From Providencia huaxiensis (GTDB lineage Bacteria > Pseudomonadota > Gammaproteobacteria > Enterobacterales > Enterobacteriaceae), in NCBI RefSeq assembly GCF_002843235.3, contig NZ_CP031123.2, forward strand, positions 1,798,001 through 1,862,000: DNA of 64,000 nucleotides. The letters run 5' to 3'. The notes under the pieces are model-generated. The model did no database searches. It had not been told where the DNA came from and was given only the letters and a program-made list of their open reading frames with translations. The translations under genes and the position numbers were made by a program. This document shows positions 19,513 to 28,443 of this stretch, in pieces (the stretch's first letter is position 1; every line of letters begins with the position of its first letter).

Positions 19513-19542
19513 ATAGTGCTGTATGCCCCCATACAGCACTAT
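19513..19542. terminator. Convergent hairpin between bcp and perM
   Basis: A perfect 12-bp inverted repeat (ATAGTGCTGTAT / ATACAGCACTAT) with a six-base loop lies between the two convergent genes. A T-tract is lacking on both sides, so termination may be weak or Rho-assisted. Confidence 0.6.
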
Positions 19543-19549
19543 TCCTAAC

Positions 19550-20614
19550 CTAGTTTGTTGGTTCCGTTGTTTCTTCCGGCCATACATGAATAACCGCTTT
19601 AATCAGTGTTGCTAACGGTATTGCAAAAAACACCCCCCAAAAGCCCCATAACCCACCGAAAATCACAACAGATAAAATAATCACAAGTGGATGTAAATTC
19701 ACCGCTTCAGAGAACAATAAAGGCACAACAACGTTGCTATCCAAACCTTGGATCACTAAATATGCCAACATTAAGTACCAAAACTCGCTGCCAACACCAT
19801 ACTGAAAGAGCGCAACAATAACCACTGGGATCGTAGCCGCTACCGCACCAATATAAGGGATTAATACCGCCACCCCGACTAGAACCGATAACAATACAGA
19901 ATAGCGCAGGTCAAAATATGCAAAGCATAAATAGGTTGCCACCCCAACAATCACCATTTCTGTGACTTTTCCGCGTAAGTAGTTGGTGATCTGTTCATTC
20001 ATTTCAACCCAAACTTTCCCCACTAACAAACGGTTTTTGGGTAACAACTTGAGAAAACTTTTGCTAATGCGTTCTTTATCTTTCAAAAGGAAAAATGTCA
20101 TCAATGGCACGAGAACTAAGTAAACCGCTAAAGTAAAAATACCAATTAACGAAGCAACTGACGCTTTAACTACTGAGTCTGCAATACCTGACATACGGCT
20201 ACGGAGGTTATCTGCCATCATATCGATGATGCCAACATCCACCAATGCGGGATATTGTTCTGGCAGTTTCTGTGCAAATTCATTGAACCGGTTAACCATA
20301 TTTGGTAGATCGGCCATCAAATTAATCCCTTGCTGCCATGCCGTTGGCGCAATAATTAAAATAACCATGGCACTTATTCCAGCAAATAAGGTCAAAATGA
20401 TACCAACAGCAACTGAACGGGATAGCCCTATGCGTTGTAATAAATTTGTTGGCCATTCAAGCAAATAAGCTAAAGCAATTGCCGCCAGCAACGGAGCCAG
20501 TATACTGCTGAAAAAGAAGATGATCACAAACCCTGATACGAGTAATGTAAAGAGGGCTATGGCTTGTGGGTCAGCAAAACGCCGACGATACCACTGTAAA
20601 AACAATTCCAGCAT
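19550..20614 (-). CDS. perM: AI-2E family transporter PerM
   Basis: A 354-residue polytopic inner-membrane protein of the AI-2E exporter family (UPF0118), matching E. coli PerM (YfgO) in length and position. It has paired hydrophobic segments at the N-terminus (residues 20-85), a central soluble stretch, and C-terminal membrane helices containing VLIPYIGAVAATIPV and IQGLDSNVVVPLLFSEAVNLHP. The substrate in enteric bacteria is uncertain. It is divergent from bepA. Confidence 0.9.
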   Translation of the reverse strand: MLELFLQWYRRRFADPQAIALFTLLVSGFVIIFFFSSILAPLLAAIALAYLLEWPTNLLQRIGLSRSVAVGIILTLFAGISAMVILIIAPTAWQQGINLMADLPNMVNRFNEFAQKLPEQYPALVDVGIIDMMADNLRSRMSGIADSVVKASVASLIGIFTLAVYLVLVPLMTFFLLKDKERISKSFLKLLPKNRLLVGKVWVEMNEQITNYLRGKVTEMVIVGVATYLCFAYFDLRYSVLLSVLVGVAVLIPYIGAVAATIPVVIVALFQYGVGSEFWYLMLAYLVIQGLDSNVVVPLLFSEAVNLHPLVIILSVVIFGGLWGFWGVFFAIPLATLIKAVIHVWPEETTEPTN

Positions 20615-20808
20615 TTATTGCTCCTGGGGAATAACACAAAGGACAGTTCCTAAAGTAACGAAAATTATACCGAAGAACAGATTTTACGATAGCTTTTGCT
20701 ATCATGTGTTTTAAACTTTTCGCGTTTTTAGGTGCCTTACTTAAATATACCCGAAATAAAGTCGGTACTTACCCTAAATTAAAATGTTGTATGGGATACT
20801 CACGTTTC

Positions 20809-22272
20809 ATGAAGAAAACTTTAAAATATCCATTATTGGCTTTCATGATCGCTGCGCTAATGAACGGTGCAGTTTTACCTGCTTATAGCGCAATTGAAGA
20901 TACCTTACCCGATATAGGAACGACGGCGGGAGGCACTCTTAGTATCAACCAAGAAATTATTATGGGAGATGCAATCACACGCCAAATTCGCGCCAGCACC
21001 CCTCTTATTTATGACCCATTGTTAACCCAATATGTTAACAAACTTGGCATGCGGTTAGTGAAAAATGCAGACTCAGTTAAAACACCGTTTAAGTTCTACT
21101 TAGTCAACAACCCCAATATTAACGCATACGCCTATTTTGGGGGGAATGTCGTGCTGCACTCTGCATTATTTCGGTACAGCCAAAATGAAAGCCAGTTAGC
21201 CTCCGTCATGGCGCACGAAATATCTCACGTCACGCAAAGGCATCTCGCGCGAATGATGGAAGATCAGAAAAGCACCACGCCTCTCGCGATTGCTGGGACT
21301 ATTGGTTCTTTACTGTTAGTCATGGCAAACCCTCAAGCTGGTTTTGCAGCATTAACCAGCACGATGGCTGGGGTGCAGCAAGGCATGATAAGCTTTACCC
21401 AAGCCAATGAGCAAGAAGCAGACCGCATTGGCCTACAAACGTTACGACGCTCAGGTTTTGACCCACACGCCATGGCTGATTTCATGCAAACCATGTCAGA
21501 CCAAACCCGCTATATGTCTAAGCCCCCTGAAATCCTGCTAACGCACCCCTTACCGGATAGCCGTTTAGCGGATGCCAGAAACCGCTCGAACCAATACCCT
21601 AAAGTGAGTGTGCCTTCATCACTGGATTTTATGTTAGCTCGGGTTCGTATTTTGGCCATGTATAGCACAGATCAACACCATGCTTTAGACCAAATCATTG
21701 ATAATTATGGTAAAGGTTCTGCACAAGAACAGATTGCGGCTCAGTATGGTAAAGCATTACTCCTTTCCCAAGACAAAAAGTACGCAGAAGCTGGGAAAAT
21801 CCTGACAGAACTATTAGCGAAACAACCCGATAACCCTTGGTTTATCGATAGTATGACGGATGTCGATATTGAACAACATCAAGTATCTAGAGCGGTCTCT
21901 CGTTTACAAAATGCATTGAAAAAAGCACCGAAAAACACCGTATTTATAGTCAACTTAGCCAATGCGTTGATTAACAATCATCAGTATAAAGAAGCAACAA
22001 CCTTGTTGAATAAATATACGTTTGATTACCCTGATGACCCAATTGGCTGGGATTTACTGGCCGAGGCATCCGCAAAACAAGGTAAACGTACTGAAGAACT
22101 TGCTGCTTACGCAGAAGGAATGGCATTACGAGGGAATTATGACATTGCGATTAATTATCTCAGCGATGCTAGCCGCCAAAGCCGTTTAGGCAGTTACGAA
22201 CAACAGCGCTATGACGCTCGCATTGATGCGCTTCGAAAACTACAATTACGCGATCAAAATGCAAAACCGTAA
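20809..22272 (+). CDS. bepA: Periplasmic metalloprotease/chaperone BepA
   Basis: Outer-membrane quality-control protease that assists LptD maturation and degrades stalled barrel proteins. The product has a signal peptide (MKKTLKYPLLAFMIAALM, cleavage near AYSA), an M48 protease domain with zinc motif AHEISH and third ligand region NEQEADRIG, and a C-terminal TPR region from about residue 300. The start is placed at ATG 20809 to give a normal signal peptide; ATG 20791 is the alternative and neither has a strong ribosome site. yfgD follows after 12 bp. Confidence 0.94.
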   Translation: MKKTLKYPLLAFMIAALMNGAVLPAYSAIEDTLPDIGTTAGGTLSINQEIIMGDAITRQIRASTPLIYDPLLTQYVNKLGMRLVKNADSVKTPFKFYLVNNPNINAYAYFGGNVVLHSALFRYSQNESQLASVMAHEISHVTQRHLARMMEDQKSTTPLAIAGTIGSLLLVMANPQAGFAALTSTMAGVQQGMISFTQANEQEADRIGLQTLRRSGFDPHAMADFMQTMSDQTRYMSKPPEILLTHPLPDSRLADARNRSNQYPKVSVPSSLDFMLARVRILAMYSTDQHHALDQIIDNYGKGSAQEQIAAQYGKALLLSQDKKYAEAGKILTELLAKQPDNPWFIDSMTDVDIEQHQVSRAVSRLQNALKKAPKNTVFIVNLANALINNHQYKEATTLLNKYTFDYPDDPIGWDLLAEASAKQGKRTEELAAYAEGMALRGNYDIAINYLSDASRQSRLGSYEQQRYDARIDALRKLQLRDQNAKP

Positions 22273-22284
22273 GGAATTAAAATA

Positions 22285-22641
22285 ATGACGGATCCAATTA
22301 AGATTTACCACAACCCACGTTGCTCTAAAAGCCGTGAAACCTTAGCCCTTTTAACAGATAAAGGCATCACGCCAACCGTGGTTGAATATTTAAATACTCC
22401 TCCAAGCGCGGCTGAAATCAAAAAACTGCTTAAAATGCTAGGGTTCAAAGACGCACGCCAATTAATGCGTACCAAAGAAGAGTTATATAAAGAGTTAAAA
22501 TTAGCCGATGACTCTTTAACTCAAGATCAACTCATCAAAGCGATGCATGAAAACCCTAAGTTGATTGAGCGCCCTATCGTTGTTAATGGGGATAAAGCAC
22601 GTTTAGGCCGTCCACCTGAGCAGGTGTGTGAAATTTTATAA
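22285..22641 (+). CDS. yfgD: Arsenate reductase (glutaredoxin)-like protein YfgD
   Basis: A 118-residue ArsC-family protein with IYHNPRCSKSRET, containing the single catalytic cysteine and the arginine/lysine pocket of glutaredoxin-linked arsenate reductases, and RPIVV later. No arsenite efflux gene is near, and the real substrate of the chromosomal YfgD is unknown. It is co-directional with bepA and convergent with hda, as in E. coli. Confidence 0.9.
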   Translation: MTDPIKIYHNPRCSKSRETLALLTDKGITPTVVEYLNTPPSAAEIKKLLKMLGFKDARQLMRTKEELYKELKLADDSLTQDQLIKAMHENPKLIERPIVVNGDKARLGRPPEQVCEIL

Positions 22642-22649
22642 TCTCTGTT

Positions 22650-22671
22650 TTGGCAGCTATATAGCTGCCAA
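22650..22671. terminator. Convergent palindrome between yfgD and hda
   Basis: A perfect 22-bp palindrome formed by TTGGCAGCTAT and its complement lies between the convergent stop codons. T-tracts are poor, so it is a probable but not certain terminator for both directions. Confidence 0.55.
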
Positions 22672-22684
22672 CTCATTTAATCGG

Positions 22685-23386
22685 TTAGAGTTTTAAAATA
22701 TCTTTTACGAAAGGGATCGTTAATTTGCGCTGAGCAACGATGGATGCATGGTCAAGTTTGTTTAAAATATCAAACAAAGTTCCCATTTTCCTATCTAGGC
22801 GTTTTAACACGAAACGGCACACATCTTCTGGTAATTCGAAACCACGAATACGAGCGCGTAATTGAAGAGCCCAAATCTTATCTTCATCACTGAGTGGATG
22901 CAGTTTATAAATTTGCCCCCAATCAAGGCGAGAGGCTAAATCGGGTAATTTCAGTTCAATTTGCCGCGGAGGCCTATCCCCAGTAATTAACAAACAAGTG
23001 CGGCCGATTTCTAAAATACGATTATATAGATTGAAAATCGCCATTTCCCACTCTTCATCACCCGCAATACACTGAATGTTATCAATACAAACGAGTGATA
23101 AATGCTCCATACCGTCTAGCACTTCAGGAACAAAATACGCACGCTTATCTAGAGGGACATAACCGACTGCAATACCTTGTTCAGACAGTTCTGCGCAAGC
23201 CGCATGTAATAAATGGCTTTTCCCACCACCTTCTCGCGACCAATAATAGATATAACTACCATGCGGTTGATTAATAGCAGACTGAATAGCAGACAGCAAC
23301 GCCCCATTTTCCCCTGCATAAAAGCTTGCAAAGGTTTCATCATCTGGCAGATATAGTGGTAATGAAAGCTGTGATGGTGTGTTCAG
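22685..23386 (-). CDS. hda: DnaA inactivator Hda, with CTG start
   Basis: AAA+ protein that, with the DNA-loaded sliding clamp, stimulates ATP hydrolysis by DnaA and prevents re-initiation of replication. The product from the CTG codon at 23386 is 233 residues, the E. coli length, and begins with the clamp-binding motif [11 protein letters not shown]. Walker A is degenerate-like (REGGGKSH), Walker B is LVCIDNIQ, and the Arg finger region ASRLDWGQI is present. No ATG or GTG lies near; AGAGG precedes the CTG by six bases, and E. coli hda also uses CTG. Starting at later codons would remove the clamp-binding motif. Confidence 0.93.
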   Translation of the reverse strand: MNTPSQLSLPLYLPDDETFASFYAGENGALLSAIQSAINQPHGSYIYYWSREGGGKSHLLHAACAELSEQGIAVGYVPLDKRAYFVPEVLDGMEHLSLVCIDNIQCIAGDEEWEMAIFNLYNRILEIGRTCLLITGDRPPRQIELKLPDLASRLDWGQIYKLHPLSDEDKIWALQLRARIRGFELPEDVCRFVLKRLDRKMGTLFDILNKLDHASIVAQRKLTIPFVKDILKL

Positions 23387-23470
23387 AAGCGCCTCTGGCT
23401 GTATAAATCAATTTTCATCTCGCAGTTTACCATAAAAAATACGGATAGATGAATAACAACGGTCACCAAA

Positions 23471-23494
23471 TGCCGCTCGAACAATCGAACGGCA
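23471..23494 (-). terminator. Possible hairpin terminator after uraA
   Basis: TGCCG and TCGA arms pair with one mismatch around a four-base loop, followed on the minus strand by TTTGG. The T-tract is short, so uraA transcription may partly continue into hda, which lies downstream on the same strand. Confidence 0.4.
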
Positions 23495-23513
23495 ATATGG
23501 AAGTTACTGTGGC

Positions 23514-24809
23514 TTATTTTTTATTGCTATCAAGCTCTTGCACTTCAGATGTCACAAACTGCTTTTCAGGCCTAACAAACGTAATAAAGCGGAACAATAA
23601 TGCCATAAAGATCCCGACTATCGTTGCCAGTGCCATACCTTTAAGTTCAGCTTGCCCAATATGGATAACCGCGCCACTGACACCAATAATTAAAATCACT
23701 GAGGTTAAAATCAAATTCTGTGGCTTGTTATAATCTACTTTTGAATCAATTAGCACGCGAATACCTGATGCACCAATCACCCCGTATAATAAGAGTGAAA
23801 CCCCGCCCATTACAGGAACCGGCACTAACTGAATAGCCGCTGCTAACTTACCGACACAAGATAATAAAATGGCGATAATTGCAGCGCCACCAATCACCCA
23901 AGTACTGTATACCTTGGTAATGGCCATTACCCCAATGTTTTCACCATAAGTCGTATTCGGTGTTGAGCCAAAGAAACCTGAAATCACTGTAGAGAACCCA
24001 TTGGCAAACATTGAGCGATGTAAACCTGGCGATTTCATTAAGTCACGTTCAACAATATTCGCAGTGACAACTAAGTGCCCTACGTGCTCAGCAATTACCA
24101 CTAGAGCCGCAGGTAAAATAGTTAAAATGGCAAACCATTCGAAGCGTGGTGTATAAAATGTTGGGATAGCAAACCACGGCGCTTCAATAACAGGCGTGAA
24201 GTCTACAATACCCATAAAATAGGACAAAGCATAACCCGATAAAAAACCAATCAAAATCGGGATTATGGCTAGAAACCCACGGAAAACGACAGCACAGAGG
24301 ATAGTGACTGATAACGTCGTCAGGGAGATAATTAACGTATTTGAATCAACCACTGCGCCATCTTTAGGCAACAGCCCTGCCATGCCTGCAGCCGTTTGAG
24401 CTAACTCTAAACCGATCACGGCCACGATTGCCCCCATTGCCGCTGGAGGGAACATCACGTTAATCCACCCTCTTCCTGCAACTTTAACAATCAATGCAAC
24501 GATACAGAACAACACACCGCAAATAATAAAGCCGCCAAGTGCCAGTTCATAACCTAATGGTAGCAAAATCAGTACAGGGGAAATGAATGCAAAACTTGAA
24601 CCTAAATAAGCTGGGATCTGCCCTTTACAAATAAATAGATACAGCAGCGTTCCTATCCCATTAAACAGCAAAATTGTCGCGGGGTTTACACCAAACAGAA
24701 TGGGTACGATAACGGTTGCGCCAAACATAGCAAACAGATGTTGAAGGCTCAGTGGAATAGTTTGTAATAATGGTGGTCTTTCTTCAACACTGATGGTGCG
24801 ACGAGTCAT
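23514..24809 (-). CDS. uraA: Uracil:H+ symporter
   Basis: A 431-residue NCS2-family permease with about 14 membrane segments, matching UraA. The family motif region FGSTPNTTYGENIGVMAITKV near residue 290 and the upstream AEHVGHLV hold the uracil-binding glutamates. It lies behind upp on the same strand with a terminator hairpin between them, the same arrangement as the E. coli upp-uraA operon: uptake is coupled to conversion of uracil into UMP. Confidence 0.95.
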   Translation of the reverse strand: MTRRTISVEERPPLLQTIPLSLQHLFAMFGATVIVPILFGVNPATILLFNGIGTLLYLFICKGQIPAYLGSSFAFISPVLILLPLGYELALGGFIICGVLFCIVALIVKVAGRGWINVMFPPAAMGAIVAVIGLELAQTAAGMAGLLPKDGAVVDSNTLIISLTTLSVTILCAVVFRGFLAIIPILIGFLSGYALSYFMGIVDFTPVIEAPWFAIPTFYTPRFEWFAILTILPAALVVIAEHVGHLVVTANIVERDLMKSPGLHRSMFANGFSTVISGFFGSTPNTTYGENIGVMAITKVYSTWVIGGAAIIAILLSCVGKLAAAIQLVPVPVMGGVSLLLYGVIGASGIRVLIDSKVDYNKPQNLILTSVILIIGVSGAVIHIGQAELKGMALATIVGIFMALLFRFITFVRPEKQFVTSEVQELDSNKK

Positions 24810-24875
24810 GTGACTTTATCCTCTTTTAGCGAAATGGCTAATCACTGAATAAGCAGTGAGTCTCTACAATTAATC

Positions 24876-24903
24876 AAAAAAAAGCCGACTTCTCAGTCGG
24901 CTT
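24876..24903 (-). terminator. Terminator/attenuating hairpin between upp and uraA
   Basis: On the minus strand a nine-base stem, AAGCCGACT with its imperfect partner AGTCGGCTT around GAGA, is followed by eight T. Since uraA has no other clear promoter, it probably reduces rather than abolishes readthrough into uraA. Confidence 0.8.
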
Positions 24904-24907
24904 ATCA

Positions 24908-25534
24908 TTATTTAGTACCAAATATCTTGTCGCCGGCGTCACCGAGACCCGGAACGATATACCCCTCTTCATTTAAATACTCATCAATTGAAGCAGTGTA
25001 TAATTCAACATCTGGATGCGCAGCTTCCAAAGCTTTTAAACCTTCTGGCGCGGCAACAAGGACTAAGATTTTAATTGAGGTACAACCCGCATTTTTTAAT
25101 AAATCAATGGTGGCAATCATTGAGCCACCCGTTGCTAACATTGGGTCAACGACTAATGCCATACGTTCTTCAATGTTAGATGCGAGTTTTTGGAAATAAG
25201 GGACAGGCTGCAGTGTTTCTTCATCACGATAAACACCTACCACACTGATACGTGCACTTGGAATACTATCTAATACACCATTCATCATACCAATACCAGC
25301 ACGGAGAATTGGTACTACAGTGATTTTCTTACCTTTAATTTGTTCTATTTCTACAGGACCACACCAACCATCGATAGTCACTTTTTCAGTTTCAAGGTCA
25401 GCAGTTGCTTCATAAGTCAGTAGGCTACCAACCTCTGAGGCCAGTTCACGAAAGCGTTTAGTGCTTATATCATGATCTCGCATCAGGCCGAGTTTATGTT
25501 TAACGAGAGGGTGTTTTACCTCAACGATCTTCAT
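24908..25534 (-). CDS. upp: Uracil phosphoribosyltransferase
   Basis: Converts uracil and PRPP to UMP in pyrimidine salvage. The 208-residue product starts [20 protein letters not shown], has the PRPP loop [11 protein letters not shown] near residue 130 and the uracil-binding end [17 protein letters not shown] lies upstream of the ATG. Transcription starts from a promoter with a conserved T-tract at 25567-25587 that points to UTP-sensitive control. Confidence 0.97.
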   Translation of the reverse strand: MKIVEVKHPLVKHKLGLMRDHDISTKRFRELASEVGSLLTYEATADLETEKVTIDGWCGPVEIEQIKGKKITVVPILRAGIGMMNGVLDSIPSARISVVGVYRDEETLQPVPYFQKLASNIEERMALVVDPMLATGGSMIATIDLLKNAGCTSIKILVLVAAPEGLKALEAAHPDVELYTASIDEYLNEEGYIVPGLGDAGDKIFGTK

Positions 25535-25566
25535 GGGTTTCTCCTACTATTTAAGACGGCGGCGGA

Positions 25567-25587
25567 CAAAAAAATCGCCGGATTATA
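25567..25587 (-). promoter_or_regulatory. upp promoter with initial T-tract (UTP-dependent reiterative transcription)
   Basis: On the minus strand a perfect TATAAT is followed by CCGGC and then GATTTTTTTG. The G and A fall at positions 6 and 7 after the -10 element, exactly as in E. coli upp, where start-site choice between G6 and A7 and slippage on the T-tract make expression fall when UTP is high. Here the tract has seven T. No good -35 is visible. Confidence 0.8.
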
Positions 25588-25806
25588 CCTCTTTTAGCTT
25601 TAGTTGCCACTAGATAACGCTTGATTTTGGTCAAAACAACAACGATTAACACAATTTTTTTTAAAATTATACCTCATATCAGTTAAGTTGAAATTGGCCA
25701 AACCGCAAATTTGATTTAAATAAAACTATTTATTATTTCTCTGTACTGCTTTTTAGCTTTCATATCCTTTGATTATGAGTACCCAAAAATTTCCAACACA
25801 AAGCTA

Positions 25807-25822
25807 TCGCAAACGTTTGCCT
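25807..25822. promoter_or_regulatory. PurR operator of purMN
   Basis: TCGCAAACGTTTGCCT contains the perfect palindromic core GCAAACGTTTGC of the PurR box. It lies 65 bp upstream of the purM start, between upp and purM. Confidence 0.88.
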
Positions 25823-25886
25823 AGCCTGTTAGAATAATGTCAGTGATGTTATTTTTCTCAAAAATGTAATTGCCTTGGGGGCCGTA

Positions 25887-26927
25887 GTGACTGATAAAAC
25901 CTCTCTCAGCTATAAAGATGCCGGTGTTGATATTGATGCGGGTAACGCCTTGGTTGAACGTATTAAAGGTGTCGTAAAAGAAACCCGCCGCCCTGAAGTG
26001 ATGGGCGGGCTTGGGGGATTCGGTGCATTATGTTCCCTACCGCAAAAATACCGTGAGCCTGTTTTAGTTTCAGGCACTGACGGTGTCGGTACCAAATTAC
26101 GCTTAGCAATGGATTTAAAACGTCATGACTCTATTGGGATTGACCTTGTCGCTATGTGTGTCAATGATTTGATCGTTCAAGGCGCAGAGCCTCTGTTTTT
26201 CCTTGATTATTACGCGACCGGTAAACTGGACGTTGATACCGCTGCGAGTGTGATCACTGGTATCGCTGAAGGCTGTAAACAATCGGGTTGCGCGTTAGTT
26301 GGTGGTGAAACCGCAGAAATGCCGGGGATGTACCATGGTGAAGACTACGATGTGGCTGGTTTCTGTGTTGGCGTAGTTGAACGCTCAGAAATCATCGATG
26401 GCAGCAAAGTGAGTGCTGGGGATGCTTTAATTGCTTTAGCGTCTAGCGGCCCTCATTCAAATGGCTATTCGTTAGTTCGCAAAATCCTTGAAGTCAGTCA
26501 AACTAACCCAGAAGAAACACAATTAGATGGGAAACCTTTAGCTGATCACTTATTAGAGCCAACACGCATTTACGTTAAAAATGTATTAGAACTGATCGCA
26601 AATAGTGATATCCACGCCATTGCACACATAACAGGTGGGGGTTTCTGGGAAAATATTCCTCGCGTACTCCCTGACAACACACAAGCAATTATTGACGGTA
26701 GCAGCTGGCAATGGCCTGCTGTCTTCAACTGGCTACAGCAAGCTGGTGATGTTAGCACTCACGAAATGTACCGTACGTTCAACTGTGGTGTCGGTATTAT
26801 TATTGCCCTGCCACAACAGGAAGTCGCAAATGCGCTTGCTCTGCTGAACAAACTTGGTGAAAACGCATGGCAAATCGGTACCATTGGCGCATTACCCGCA
26901 AGTGAAGAGCAGGTTGTGATCCGCTAA
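25887..26927 (+). CDS. purM: Phosphoribosylformylglycinamidine cyclo-ligase (AIR synthetase)
   Basis: ATP-dependent ring closure of FGAM to AIR in purine synthesis. The 346-residue product matches E. coli PurM from [20 protein letters not shown] on; [14 protein letters not shown] and [12 protein letters not shown] are nucleotide and substrate motifs. The start is a GTG at 25887, with a run of G upstream, chosen by family comparison. The stop codon overlaps the purN start by one base. A PurR box precedes it. Confidence 0.97.
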   Translation: MTDKTSLSYKDAGVDIDAGNALVERIKGVVKETRRPEVMGGLGGFGALCSLPQKYREPVLVSGTDGVGTKLRLAMDLKRHDSIGIDLVAMCVNDLIVQGAEPLFFLDYYATGKLDVDTAASVITGIAEGCKQSGCALVGGETAEMPGMYHGEDYDVAGFCVGVVERSEIIDGSKVSAGDALIALASSGPHSNGYSLVRKILEVSQTNPEETQLDGKPLADHLLEPTRIYVKNVLELIANSDIHAIAHITGGGFWENIPRVLPDNTQAIIDGSSWQWPAVFNWLQQAGDVSTHEMYRTFNCGVGIIIALPQQEVANALALLNKLGENAWQIGTIGALPASEEQVVIR

Positions 26928-27565
26928 TGAAAAAAATTGTTGTCCTCATTTCTGGCAGTGGCAGTAATTTACAATCATTGATTGATAGCTGCCACTCTGG
27001 GGCAATTGGCGCTCAAATTGTTGCTGTTATCAGCAATCAAGAGAATGCTTATGGTCTTGTTCGAGCACAACAGGCTGAGATCCCAGCCTGTTATTTAGAT
27101 GCGAAACAGTATACTGACCGCCAAGCCTATGATGCTGCCTTACTCGCACAAGTTGACCAATTTCAGCCTGATTTAGTCGTGTTAGCCGGTTTTATGCGCA
27201 TTTTATCAGCCCAATTCGTCAACCATTTTGCGGGTAAATTACTCAATATCCATCCCTCTTTATTGCCTAAATACCCCGGTTTACACACACATCGTAAAGC
27301 GTTGGAAAATGGGGATAAAGAGCATGGTACATCCGTTCATTTCGTTACTGAAGAGCTGGATGGCGGGCCGGTTATTTTACAGGCCAAAGTGCCTATCTTT
27401 GAGCAAGATAGCGAAGACGATATTATCGAGCGGATAAAAACCCAAGAACATGCGATTTATCCTTTAGTCGTTGAGTGGTTCATCAGTGGCCGATTAACGA
27501 TGCAAAAAGGCAAAGCCGTGTTAGATAACAAAATTTTACCGCAGCAAGGTTATACTAACGAGTAA
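26927..27565 (+). CDS. purN: Phosphoribosylglycinamide formyltransferase 1
   Basis: Transfers the formyl group from 10-formyl-tetrahydrofolate to GAR. The 212-residue product has VLISGSGSNLQSL at the N-terminus for phosphate binding, the catalytic LLNIHPSLLPKYPG with essential Asn and His, and TSVHFVTEELDGGPVI with the catalytic Asp. It is translationally coupled to purM and ends before a strong terminator. Confidence 0.97.
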   Translation: MKKIVVLISGSGSNLQSLIDSCHSGAIGAQIVAVISNQENAYGLVRAQQAEIPACYLDAKQYTDRQAYDAALLAQVDQFQPDLVVLAGFMRILSAQFVNHFAGKLLNIHPSLLPKYPGLHTHRKALENGDKEHGTSVHFVTEELDGGPVILQAKVPIFEQDSEDDIIERIKTQEHAIYPLVVEWFISGRLTMQKGKAVLDNKILPQQGYTNE

Positions 27566-27593
27566 CTTTCGTAACCGCGAAAAATATAGATTT

Positions 27594-27617
27594 AAGGGTG
27601 GATATCCACCCTTTTTT
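27594..27617 (+). terminator. Rho-independent terminator of purMN
   Basis: The palindrome AAGGGTGGATATCCACCCTT is followed by a T-run to 27617, 29 bp after the purN stop codon. Confidence 0.85.
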
Positions 27618-27801
27618 CGTCGTATTTCACATGGAATAACATAAAACAGTATTGAGTTAAACTGCGTCCCCCTAAGTAAAATGAATTATTTTTCAACAAG
27701 GTGATAATCTCTCTGTGCTGTGTCATTATTTTATCGTAAATAAATGTTATCCTTATAATCGAAAAACAAAACATTTTTCCTAACTAAATAGAGGTATTTT
27801 T

Positions 27802-28389
27802 ATGACTACCGGGCAAGTTCATCCGTTTAGGTTGCGCCCACTTGAACGTGAAGATTTAGCATTTATTCACCAGCTTGATAATAATGCCAGTGTTATGCGT
27901 TATTGGTTTGAAGAACCTTACGAAGCTTTTGTTGAATTAAGCGATCTTTACGATAAACATATTCATGACCAGTCGGAACGCCGCTTTATTGTAGAAAATG
28001 ATAGCGAGAAAGTTGGCCTAGTCGAATTGGTAGAAATTGATTATATTCACCGACGCTCTGAATTTCAGATTATCATTGCACCAAGCCATCAAGGTCATGG
28101 CTATGCGAGTCGCGCTGCAAAATTAGCAATGGACTACGCGTTTTCCGTACTAAACTTATACAAACTTTATCTTATTGTTGATAAAGAAAATGTCAAAGCT
28201 ATCCATATTTATAATAAACTAGGCTTCCATACTGAAGGCGAACTGATCGACGAATTCTTTGTTAATGGTCGTTATCATACTGCTATCCGTATGTGTATTT
28301 TTCAGCAGCAGTATTTTACGATGAAACAACAACTTGCAAACCCAGAAAGTGTTATTACCCAAGATAAAGCAATTAAACAACACATTTAG
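27802..28389 (+). CDS. speG: Spermidine N1-acetyltransferase
   Basis: GNAT enzyme of 195 residues that acetylates spermidine and spermine to prevent polyamine toxicity. The sequence from [32 protein letters not shown] and the acetyl-CoA loop [10 protein letters not shown] match SpeG; EFQIIIAP precedes it as usual. Single gene between purMN and ppk, with AGAGG before the ATG. This locus in E. coli holds ppk directly after purN, so speG is placed differently here. Confidence 0.93.
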   Translation: MTTGQVHPFRLRPLEREDLAFIHQLDNNASVMRYWFEEPYEAFVELSDLYDKHIHDQSERRFIVENDSEKVGLVELVEIDYIHRRSEFQIIIAPSHQGHGYASRAAKLAMDYAFSVLNLYKLYLIVDKENVKAIHIYNKLGFHTEGELIDEFFVNGRYHTAIRMCIFQQQYFTMKQQLANPESVITQDKAIKQHI

Positions 28390-28443
28390 CTAACTGACTG
28401 GTATCATAGCCATAAAGTAACAAGAGTCTAATACGGAGTTAGA

